A stretch of DNA of 39,043 nucleotides from Actinacidiphila rubida (lineage in GTDB: Bacteria; Actinomycetota; Actinomycetes; Streptomycetales; Streptomycetaceae). Positions 32,869-39,043 of the stretch are shown here, in pieces. The translations under genes were made by a program, and so were the position numbers. How positions within the stretch are numbered: position 1 is the stretch's first letter; each line of letters starts with the position of its first letter. The stretch is from positions 1 to 39,043 of the forward strand of contig NZ_FODD01000059.1 in assembly GCF_900110255.1 (NCBI RefSeq). The letters are read 5' to 3'. The notes under the pieces are model-generated. The model ran no database searches and was not told the origin of the DNA. It was given only the letters and a program-made list of their open reading frames with translations.

Positions 32869-32953
32869 CGGAGGATACGAGATTCGAACTCGTGAGGGGT
32901 TGCCCCCAACACGCTTTCCAAGCGTGCGCCCTAGGCCTCTAGGCGAATCCTCC
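32869..32953 (-). tRNA. tRNA-Ser(GGA)
   Basis: On the minus strand it begins GGAGGATTCGCC and ends ATCCTCC plus discriminator G; the acceptor arms GGAGGAT and ATCCTCC pair fully. The anticodon arm is CACGC, loop TTGGAAA, GCGTG, giving anticodon GGA (UCC serine codons). A long variable arm, typical of tRNA-Ser, and the T-loop GTTCGAATC are present. CCA is not encoded. The gene is intact although its 3' half lies in the att repeat: integration rebuilt it with the element's copy. Confidence 0.95.
32882..32921. repeat. attR core inside tRNA-Ser
   Basis: 40 bases identical to 338-377, running from the T-loop to the anticodon loop of the tRNA-Ser gene. It marks the right junction of the element with the chromosome; the 5' part of the tRNA (32922-32953) is chromosomal. 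Confidence 0.92.
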
Positions 32954-33023
32954 GTGGGGAACAGTACAAGACCGAGGGGGGTGGTTGCGAACTCGATCCC
33001 GGGCGGGGCGATCGGGTAAGGTT

Positions 33024-33118
33024 GGGCTCAGCCCCTCACGTGGCGCTATCTCGCTGAACTCCCCCAGGGCCGGAAGGCAGCAAGGGTAGGTGGGCTCTGG
33101 CGGGTACGTGGGGGGTCT
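33024..33118 (+). ncRNA. ffs: Signal recognition particle RNA (small bacterial 4.5S type)
   Basis: The conserved apical domain is present: AGGGCCGGAAGGCAGCAAGG (33066-33085). The flanks fold back on each other, with CCCCTCACGT near the 5' end opposite ACGTGGGGGG near the 3' end. Location between tRNA-Ser and dnaX is typical of Streptomyces. The RNA binds Ffh for co-translational membrane targeting. Ends are good to within about ten bases. Confidence 0.85.
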
Positions 33119-33255
33119 TTGCATGCCCGGGGACAGCCCGGAGCGGTCGGGGGACGGTTCGCGGGCGGGCCGGGGGACGGCTCGTGGTGGGGGCGGGGTC
33201 CGGGAGTGGCCGTGGGTGGGGCGCGATGTCGGTGGGCGCGGATAGGCTCGTAGGC

Positions 33256-35706
33256 GTGTCACTCGCCCTGTACCGCCGCTACCGACCCGAGACCTTCGCC
33301 GAGGTCATCGGGCAGGAGCACGTCACGGACCCGCTGCAGCAGGCGCTGCGGAACAACCGGGTCAACCACGCGTACCTGTTCAGCGGGCCGCGCGGCTGCG
33401 GGAAGACGACCAGCGCCCGGATCCTCGCCCGCTGCCTGAACTGCGAGCAGGGGCCGACGCCCACGCCGTGCGGCGAGTGCCGGTCCTGCCTCGACCTGGC
33501 CAGGAACGGGCCGGGGTCGATCGACGTGATCGAGATCGACGCGGCCTCCCACGGTGGCGTGGACGACGCCCGTGACCTGCGGGAGAAGGCGTTCTTCGGG
33601 CCCGCGGGCAGCCGCTACAAGATCTACATCATCGACGAGGCGCACATGGTCACCTCGGCGGGCTTCAACGCCCTGCTGAAGGTGGTCGAGGAGCCGCCGG
33701 AGCATCTGAAGTTCATCTTCGCGACGACCGAGCCCGAGAAGGTCATCGGCACGATCCGGTCGCGGACCCACCACTACCCGTTCCGCCTGGTGCCCCCGGG
33801 CACGCTCCGCGACCACCTCTCCGAGGTGTGCGAGCGCGAGCAGATCCGGGTCGAGGACGGCGTGTACCCCATGGTCGTGCGCGCCGGCGCGGGCTCCGTG
33901 CGTGACTCGATGTCGGTGATGGACCAGCTGCTGGCCGGCGCCGGCAGCGACGGTGTGACGTACGCCATGGCCACCGCCCTGCTCGGATACACCGACGCCG
34001 CACTGCTCGACGACGTGGTGGACGCGTTCGCGGCCGGTGACGGCGCGGCGGTCTTCGAGATCGTGGACCGCGTGATCGAGGGCGGCCACGACCCGCGCCG
34101 CTTCGTCGCGGACCTGCTGGAGCGCCTGCGGGACCTCGTGATCCTCGCGGCCGTGCCGGACGCGGCGGACAAGGGCCTGATCGACGCGCCGAGCGACGTC
34201 CTGGAGCGGATGCGGGCCCAGGCGTCGGTGTTCGGCGCCGCCGAACTGAGCCGCGCCGCCGACCTGGTCAACGCCGGGCTGACGGAGATGCGCGGCGCCA
34301 CCTCGCCCCGGCTGCAGCTGGAGCTGATCTGCGCGCGCGTGCTGCTGCCGGCCGCGTACGAGGACGAGCGGTCGCTGCAGGCGCGGCTGGACCGGCTGGA
34401 ACGCGGTGTCGGCGCGGCGGGCTTCGCCCCGGCGGGCGCGACCCCGGCCGCAGGTCCTGGCGGGTCCGCGGCGGCTCGCGCCGCGATGGGCCGACCGGTG
34501 CCCGAGCCCGTTCACGCGCCTCCGGCCCCGCCGGCACAAGCTGCCCCTGAACCCGCCCCGGCCCCGCCGGCCGTCGCGCAGCCCGCGGCGGCTCCCGCGT
34601 ACGCACCGCCGGCCGCTGCCGAACCCGACGCGGCTGCTCCGTCCGCCCCTTCCGGTCCGTCCGCCCCGTCGGGCCCGCCCGCGGAGGAGCCGCAGGGTGC
34701 CCGCCCGGGCGCCTGGCCGACCGCGTCCGGGAGCGGCGCGGCCGCACCCCCGGCACCCCCTGCCGAACCCGCCGCGTCGCGCCCCGGCGCGTGGCCGACC
34801 GCCGCGACTCCCGGCGCCCCGGCCCCGCAGGCCCAGGCCCAGGCCCAGGCGCAACCGCAGGCGCAGACCGCCGCCCGTCCTGCCGCCGCGCCCCCCGCGC
34901 AGGTCCAAGCCCCGGCGCAGTCGCAACCCCAGTCACCACCGCAACCCCAGGCGCAGTCCCGGCCCGCTCCGGCGGCCCCGCAGGCGTCCGCCCCCGTCGG
35001 CGACCCCTCGCGGGTGCGCCAGTTGTGGCCGCAGATCCTGGAGGCCGTCAAGCACCGCCGCCTGACCTGGATGCTGCTGCTGAACAACGCCCGCATCGTC
35101 GGCTTCGACGGCGAGACGCTGCAGATCGGCTTCGACAATCCGGGCGCCCGCAACAGCTTCGCCAACGGCGACAGCGAGGACGTCCTCAAGCAGGCGATCA
35201 CCTCGGTCGCGGGCACGTCGTGGCGGATCGAGACCCTCGTCGACCCCGGTGGCGGTGGCGGTGGCGGAGGTGGCGGCTTCGGCGGAGGTGGCGGCGCCCC
35301 GCGCCCTCCGGCCCCGCAGCAGCCGTCCGGCGCCCAGGCCGCGTACGACCGCGGCGGTGCGCCCGGCCCGGCGGGCCCCGCGCACGGCAGCGGACCTGGC
35401 CACGCCGACGGCAACGGCCACGGGCCGGGCCAGGGCGGCGGCCCGTCCGCAGCCCCGGCGTCCGCGGCCGCCACCGCCGCGGCGACGGCCGCGCGCGCCC
35501 GGGCGGCCGGCGGTTCCGGAGGCCCGACCGGCCCCCGCGCCGCGGAGCAGCACGCGCCGGCGCCCCCGCCCGAGGAGCCTCCGCCGCTCGAGGACGACAT
35601 CCCCGAGGACGACGACCCGGATCTGGTCGACTCCGCACTGAGTGGTCACGACCTGTTCATCCGCGAGTTGGGTGCCACCGTGATCGAGGAGATCGATCAC
35701 GGCTGA
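33256..35706 (+). CDS. dnaX: DNA polymerase III subunit gamma/tau
   Basis: 816 residues from the GTG at 33256 (MSLALYRRYRPETFAEVIGQ, the canonical start); the frame opens at 33184 without support. Walker A GPRGCGKTT, a four-Cys zinc site (CLNCEQG, CGECRSC), Walker B YIIDEAHM and sensor FATTEPEKV are all present. This is the clamp-loader ATPase that places the sliding clamp at the replisome. Residues about 395-580 are a very long Pro/Ala/Gln linker and about 665-690 a Gly run, both common in actinobacterial DnaX; a small folded domain (RVRQLWPQILEAVKHRRLTW) lies between them. Confidence 0.96.
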   Translation: MSLALYRRYRPETFAEVIGQEHVTDPLQQALRNNRVNHAYLFSGPRGCGKTTSARILARCLNCEQGPTPTPCGECRSCLDLARNGPGSIDVIEIDAASHGGVDDARDLREKAFFGPAGSRYKIYIIDEAHMVTSAGFNALLKVVEEPPEHLKFIFATTEPEKVIGTIRSRTHHYPFRLVPPGTLRDHLSEVCEREQIRVEDGVYPMVVRAGAGSVRDSMSVMDQLLAGAGSDGVTYAMATALLGYTDAALLDDVVDAFAAGDGAAVFEIVDRVIEGGHDPRRFVADLLERLRDLVILAAVPDAADKGLIDAPSDVLERMRAQASVFGAAELSRAADLVNAGLTEMRGATSPRLQLELICARVLLPAAYEDERSLQARLDRLERGVGAAGFAPAGATPAAGPGGSAAARAAMGRPVPEPVHAPPAPPAQAAPEPAPAPPAVAQPAAAPAYAPPAAAEPDAAAPSAPSGPSAPSGPPAEEPQGARPGAWPTASGSGAAAPPAPPAEPAASRPGAWPTAATPGAPAPQAQAQAQAQPQAQTAARPAAAPPAQVQAPAQSQPQSPPQPQAQSRPAPAAPQASAPVGDPSRVRQLWPQILEAVKHRRLTWMLLLNNARIVGFDGETLQIGFDNPGARNSFANGDSEDVLKQAITSVAGTSWRIETLVDPGGGGGGGGGGFGGGGGAPRPPAPQQPSGAQAAYDRGGAPGPAGPAHGSGPGHADGNGHGPGQGGGPSAAPASAAATAAATAARARAAGGSGGPTGPRAAEQHAPAPPPEEPPPLEDDIPEDDDPDLVDSALSGHDLFIRELGATVIEEIDHG

Positions 35707-36062
35707 CCCCCGCCGACCTGCGGTTTCGCGCCGGTGGCGGAGGCGTCGCCCGCGCGCTGGGGGAGCGCGGCCGTTCGGGTGAGGCGCCGGGGTACTCCTG
35801 AGGGATGCCACGGCGCGCCGATCCTCCGTCCGGCGTAGAGCGCTGGGCCGTACGAGCACGTAGGCTCGCTCTGTCACGAAGAACACGCAGGACCGGCAGA
35901 AGCCCCGGTGGCTGAAGCACCTGAAGAACGCGCAGTACCGCATCACCGCAGGACCCGCATCACCGCAGGAACCCGCATCACCGCAGGAACCCGCAGGACA
36001 ACGAGTGACCCGCAGGACCCGATGTACCCGAAGCAACAGCACGGCACAGGCAGGAGCTATCC
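35707..36062. other. Gap between dnaX and ybaB with tandem repeats
   Basis: 356 bases without a convincing gene. It contains three tandem copies of a 17-18 base unit (CGCATCACCGCAGGA-ACC type) at 35939-35991, with further partial copies (CCGCAGGAC) on both sides. The promoter of the ybaB-recR operon is probably here; I do not see a clear -35/-10 pair. Confidence 0.6.
35939..35991. repeat. Three tandem 17-18 base repeats
   Basis: Units begin at 35939, 35956 and 35974; the first lacks one A. They lie about 70 bases upstream of the ybaB start. Slippage copies of this kind vary between strains. Confidence 0.75.
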
Positions 36063-36395
36063 GTGATCCCCGGTGGTCAGCCGAACATGCAGGCGCTGCT
36101 CCAGCAGGCGCAGAAGATGCAGCAGGACCTCGCCGCGGCCCAGCAGGAGCTGGCCGAGACGGAGGTGGACGGCTCGGCGGGCGGCGGGCTGGTGAAGGCG
36201 ACGGTGACCGGCGCCGGTGAGCTGCGGTCCCTGGTGATCGACCCGAAGGCGGTCGACCCGGAGGACACCGAGACCCTCGCCGACCTCGTGGTGGCCGCCG
36301 TGCACAACGCGAACGAGGCCGCGCAGCAGCTCCAGCAGACCAAGCTCGGCCCGCTCACCCAGGGACTGGGCGGCATGCCCGGCCTCGGTTTCTGA
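36063..36395 (+). CDS. YbaB/EbfC family nucleoid-associated protein
   Basis: 110 residues from the GTG at 36063, with GGAG upstream. MQALLQQAQKMQQDLAAAQQELAETEVDG is the family's N-terminal helix, followed by the GGGLVKATVTGAGELRSLVIDP strand region. The protein forms DNA-binding dimers. Position between dnaX and recR is conserved across bacteria. Confidence 0.94.
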   Translation: MIPGGQPNMQALLQQAQKMQQDLAAAQQELAETEVDGSAGGGLVKATVTGAGELRSLVIDPKAVDPEDTETLADLVVAAVHNANEAAQQLQQTKLGPLTQGLGGMPGLGF

Positions 36396-36425
36396 CCCCC
36401 ACCCCCACGAGGAAGGCGCGTCGGC

Positions 36426-37025
36426 GTGTACGAAGGCGTGGTCCAGGACCTGATCGACGAGCTGGGCAGGCTGCCCGGCGTGGGTCCCAAGAGCGCGCAG
36501 CGGATCGCCTTCCACATCCTGCAGGCCGATCCGGCGGACGTGCGCAGGCTCACGCACGTGCTCTCCGAGGTCAAGGCGAAGGTGCGGTTCTGCTCGGTGT
36601 GCGGGAACGTCGCGCAGGACGAGCAGTGCCGGGTGTGCCGCGATCCGCGGCGCGACCTGGCGGTGATCTGCGTGGTCGAGGAGCCCAAGGACGTGGTGGC
36701 GATCGAGCGCACCCGCGAGTTCCGGGGCCGCTACCACGTGCTGGGGGGCGCGATCAGCCCGATCGAGGGCGTCGGACCCGACGACCTGCGGATCAGGGAA
36801 CTGCTCGCGCGGCTCGCGGACGGCACCGTCACCGAGCTGATCCTGGCGACTGACCCCAATCTGGAGGGTGAGGCCACCGCCACGTACCTCGCCCGGATGG
36901 TGAAACCGATGGGCCTGCGCGTGACCCGGCTGGCCAGCGGGCTGCCCGTGGGCGGCGACTTGGAGTACGCGGACGAGGTCACGCTGGGGCGGGCCTTCGA
37001 AGGGAGGCGGTTGCTGGATGTCTGA
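36426..37025 (+). CDS. recR: Recombination protein RecR
   Basis: 199 residues from the GTG at 36426, with GAGGAAGG upstream. The helix-hairpin-helix (LGRLPGVGPKSAQRIAFHIL), the zinc finger (CSVCGNVAQDEQCRVC) and the Toprim domain (LAVICVVEEPKDVVAIERT) are all seen, with the C-terminal Walker-B-like part TRLASGLPVGGDLEYADEVT. It works with RecF/RecO to load RecA on gapped DNA. It overlaps the next gene by eight bases. Confidence 0.96.
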   Translation: MYEGVVQDLIDELGRLPGVGPKSAQRIAFHILQADPADVRRLTHVLSEVKAKVRFCSVCGNVAQDEQCRVCRDPRRDLAVICVVEEPKDVVAIERTREFRGRYHVLGGAISPIEGVGPDDLRIRELLARLADGTVTELILATDPNLEGEATATYLARMVKPMGLRVTRLASGLPVGGDLEYADEVTLGRAFEGRRLLDV

Positions 37026-37767
37026 GACCGTGGTGAACAGGAAGCAGGGCGGGTCCGGGACCGCCGCCGCCGCGCAGGCACGGGCCCAGGCCCGGGCGGC
37101 GTCGGGCACGTCGGCGTCCGCGCCGGAGGTGCCGCAGGAGCCGGACGAGTTCGCGGTGCAGATCGGCGACCAGATCGAGAGCTTCATCCTCTCGGTCCGC
37201 GAGGTGGCCAAGGGCGACGACCCGGACAGTGCGGTCCCGTACCTGCTGCTGGAGGTCTCGCAGCTGCTGCTGGCCGGCGGGCGGCTCGGTGCGCACGAGG
37301 ACTTCGTGCCGGACGAGCGCTACGAGCCGGACGTCGGCCCGGAGCCGGACGAGGACAGCCTGCGGCAGCAGCTCGCGTCGCTGCTGGAGCCGATCGACGT
37401 CTACTCCGAGGTGTTCGACCCGTACGTGCCGCGGTCCACGCCGGTGGCGTGCCGGATCTCGGACGACATGGCGGACGTGGTGGCCGACCTGACGCACGGG
37501 CTGGCGCACTTCCGGGCGGGCCGGATCTCCGAGGCGCTGTGGTGGTGGCAGTTCTCGTACCTGTCGAACTGGGGGCCGACGGCGAGCGCGTCGCTGCGGG
37601 CGCTGCAGTCGCTGGTGGCGCACGTGCGGCTGGACAGCCCGCTGGACGCGCTGGACGGCCTGGACACCGGCAACGACGCGGACGACGAGGAGCAGCTGGC
37701 CCGCGAGGCGGGCCGGGTCATGGAGGCCGAGCTCGGCACGATGGGCCTGCGGCGCGGCCGCCGGTAG
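37018..37767 (+). CDS. DUF5063 domain protein
   Basis: 249 residues from the ATG at 37018, within the end of recR. An Ala/Gln/Arg-rich N-terminus (to about residue 40) precedes the domain: FAVQIGDQIESFILSVREVA, PYLLLEVSQLLLAGGRL, ISDDMADVVADLTHGLAHFR and EALWWWQFSYLSNWG. This protein is conserved between recR and aspartokinase in actinobacteria; its role is not known. Confidence 0.88.
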   Translation: MSETVVNRKQGGSGTAAAAQARAQARAASGTSASAPEVPQEPDEFAVQIGDQIESFILSVREVAKGDDPDSAVPYLLLEVSQLLLAGGRLGAHEDFVPDERYEPDVGPEPDEDSLRQQLASLLEPIDVYSEVFDPYVPRSTPVACRISDDMADVVADLTHGLAHFRAGRISEALWWWQFSYLSNWGPTASASLRALQSLVAHVRLDSPLDALDGLDTGNDADDEEQLAREAGRVMEAELGTMGLRRGRR

Positions 37768-37888
37768 CCGGTGAGCCGGGGATGATCACGTGGTGAACGC
37801 TTCGTCTCACCATGCGATACGTGCCGGGCGTCTCGCCCCCGCTCGTTAAACTGGGCTGATCGCATTCCCCCCTGAGCGAGGAGCGCAC

Positions 37889-39043
37889 GTGGGCCTTGTC
37901 GTGCAGAAGTACGGCGGCTCCTCCGTCGCCGATGCCGACGGCATCAAGCGGGTCGCCCGCAGGATCGTCGACACCAAGACGGCCGGCCACCAGGTCGTCG
38001 TCGTGGTGTCCGCGATGGGCGACACGACGGACGAGCTCATCGATCTCGCGGAGCAGGTGTCGCCGATTCCGGCGGGCCGCGAGTTCGACATGCTGCTGAC
38101 CGCTGGAGAGCGGATCTCCATGGCGCTGCTGGCGATGGCGATCAAAAGCCTCGGCCACGAGGCGCAGTCGTTCACGGGCAGCCAGGCCGGCGTGATCACC
38201 GACTCGGTGCACAACAAGGCGCGGATCATCGACGTCACGCCGGGCCGCATCCGCACCGCGCTCGACGAGGGCAACATCGCGATCGTCGCCGGCTTCCAGG
38301 GTGTGTCCCAGGACAAGAAGGACATCACCACGCTGGGGCGGGGCGGCTCGGACACCACGGCGGTGGCGCTGGCCGCGGCCCTGGACGCCGAGGTCTGCGA
38401 GATCTACACCGACGTCGACGGGGTGTTCACCGCCGACCCGCGGGTGGTCAAGAAGGCCCGCAAGATGGACTGGATCGCCTTCGAGGACATGCTGGAGCTG
38501 GCCAGCTCCGGGTCGAAGGTCCTGCTGCACCGGTGCGTGGAGTACGCGCGCCGCTACAACATCCCGATCCACGTCCGGTCCTCGTTCTCCGGACTTCCGG
38601 GCACCTGGGTCAGCAACGAACCACCTCAAGGAGACAGGCCGATGGAGCAGGCGATCATCTCGGGTGTCTCGCACGACACCTCGGAGGCCAAGATCACGGT
38701 CGTCGGGGTGCCGGACAAGCCGGGCGAGGCGGCGACGATCTTCCGTGCCATCGCGGACGCCGAGATCAACATCGACATGGTCGTGCAGAACGTGTCCGCC
38801 GCGGCCACCGGGCTGACCGACATCTCCTTCACGCTGCCCAAGACCGAGGGCCACAAGGCGATGGAGGCGCTGACCAGGGCGCAGGCCGTGATCGCCTTCG
38901 ACTCGCTGCGCTACGACGACCAGATCGGCAAGATCTCGCTGGTCGGCGCCGGGATGAAGACCAACCCCGGGGTCACCGCGACGTTCTTCGAGGCGCTGTC
39001 CAACGCCGGGGTCAACATCGAGCTGATCTCGACCTCCGAGATC
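37889..39043 (+). CDS. ask: Aspartokinase (partial, runs off right edge)
   Basis: 385 residues are in the window, from the GTG at 37889 with GAGGAG upstream. LVVQKYGGSSV opens the amino-acid kinase domain; VVVSAMGDTTDELI, TLGRGGSDTTAVALAAAL and EIYTDVDGVFTADPRVV follow, then the ACT regulatory domains (ITVVGVPDKPGEAATIF, ISLVGAGMKTNPGV). It phosphorylates aspartate, the first step to lysine, threonine and methionine. ACT domains allow feedback control by lysine plus threonine. asd (aspartate semialdehyde dehydrogenase) would be expected next, outside the window. Confidence 0.96.
   Translation, partial: MGLVVQKYGGSSVADADGIKRVARRIVDTKTAGHQVVVVVSAMGDTTDELIDLAEQVSPIPAGREFDMLLTAGERISMALLAMAIKSLGHEAQSFTGSQAGVITDSVHNKARIIDVTPGRIRTALDEGNIAIVAGFQGVSQDKKDITTLGRGGSDTTAVALAAALDAEVCEIYTDVDGVFTADPRVVKKARKMDWIAFEDMLELASSGSKVLLHRCVEYARRYNIPIHVRSSFSGLPGTWVSNEPPQGDRPMEQAIISGVSHDTSEAKITVVGVPDKPGEAATIFRAIADAEINIDMVVQNVSAAATGLTDISFTLPKTEGHKAMEALTRAQAVIAFDSLRYDDQIGKISLVGAGMKTNPGVTATFFEALSNAGVNIELISTSEI
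38628..38644 (+). promoter_or_regulatory. Internal ribosome site and start for the aspartokinase beta subunit
   Basis: AAGGAG at 38628-38633 precedes an in-frame ATG at 38642 (MEQAIISGV). Actinobacterial aspartokinases are known to be made as an alpha chain and a shorter in-frame beta chain holding the ACT domains. This is the expected position for that start. Confidence 0.8.

Larger units (their letters stand above)
338..32921. mobile_element. Integrative mobilizable element in tRNA-Ser(GGA), about 32.5 kb
   Basis: A 40-bp perfect direct repeat (338-377 and 32882-32921) brackets the region; the right copy lies inside an intact tRNA-Ser. Between the repeats are a tyrosine integrase, an Xis-like protein, an XRE regulator, a DnaB-like ATPase, a DUF2637 membrane protein, MobC and a relaxase, the set expected of an actinobacterial integrative element. 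Cargo consists of a Mokosh-like system, a HEPN protein, a biosynthetic-looking island with seryl-tRNA synthetase and methionine adenosyltransferase, an Mrr-type nuclease and a type III R-M system. No TraB/FtsK or type IV secretion gene is present, so transfer probably depends on a helper. Integration at tRNA 3' ends by tyrosine recombinases is established; that this is a single element, rather than nested ones, is inference. Confidence 0.85.

Noticed and set aside
32649..32921. N-terminal extension of the methyltransferase frame up to the att core
   Set aside because: It would translate through the tRNA terminator, the arm repeats and part of the tRNA; the ATG at 32648 has a ribosome site and gives a normal Mod N-terminus.
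33259..34926. 555-codon minus-strand frame opposite dnaX
   Set aside because: Composition artefact of the dnaX coding strand; no start signal and no recognisable domain.
35240..35310. Programmed frameshift site in dnaX for a short gamma form
   Set aside because: The Gly-codon run lacks an A6-type slippery heptamer with the usual downstream signal, and the frame runs cleanly to 35706.
1..39043. CRISPR array or retron
   Set aside because: No regularly spaced repeats with unique spacers and no reverse transcriptase or cas-like gene were seen.

Overview
The window is high-GC actinobacterial DNA, almost certainly Streptomyces. Codons are strongly biased to G/C in third position, GTG/TTG starts and NTGA stop-start overlaps are common, and the right end carries the typical Streptomyces core order tRNA-Ser / SRP RNA / dnaX / ybaB / recR / DUF5063 / aspartokinase. 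Everything from about 338 to 32921 looks like one integrated mobile element of about 32.5 kb. It is bounded by a 40-bp direct repeat whose right copy (32882-32921) is part of an intact tRNA-Ser(GGA) gene and whose left copy (338-377) is a displaced fragment. Left of the element is the end of an IS21-family insertion sequence (IstB C-terminus plus terminal sequence), whose last base touches the left att repeat.

Layout, left to right. (1) 1-337: IS21 remnant. (2) 604-5891, minus strand: a two-gene defence operon, a degenerate kinase fused to a COG1112-type SF1 helicase plus a PLD-fold protein, best matched to type I Mokosh. (3) 5892-6850: remnant-rich DNA with a truncated IS5-family transposase. 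(4) 6937-7836: a HEPN-like protein with a zinc ribbon. (5) 7855-19003: an unusual gene island encoding a HAD phosphatase, a 6PGDH-like dehydrogenase, a P-loop kinase and an XRE/P-loop fusion on the opposite strand, an anti-sigma-like ATPase, two APH-fold kinases, an archaeal-type methionine adenosyltransferase, a histidine phosphatase, a full-length second seryl-tRNA synthetase, a GT4 glycosyltransferase and an AlaRS-like orphan class-II core. Most plus-strand genes overlap their neighbours by a few bases, so this reads as one co-expressed pathway that I cannot assign to a known product. (6) 19095-20125: a small membrane protein with YPIxFP repeats and a membrane-anchored Mrr-type nuclease. 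(7) 20214-25298, minus strand: mobility and replication genes (relaxase, MobC, DUF2637/Spd-like membrane protein, DnaB-like ATPase) with iteron-like repeats and a perfect dyad in the gaps. (8) 25587-27826: XRE regulator, Xis-like protein and tyrosine integrase. (9) 28003-32648, minus strand: a type III restriction-modification operon between the integrase and attR.

I see no TraB/FtsK or type IV secretion genes, so the element is best called an integrative mobilizable element. Defence cargo lies at both ends (Mokosh-like left, type III R-M right), and the uncharacterised aaRS/MAT/kinase island is in the middle. The right-hand 6.1 kb (32950-39043) is ordinary chromosome: DNA polymerase III tau/gamma, nucleoid protein YbaB, recombination mediator RecR, a DUF5063 protein and the start of aspartokinase with its internal beta-subunit start.
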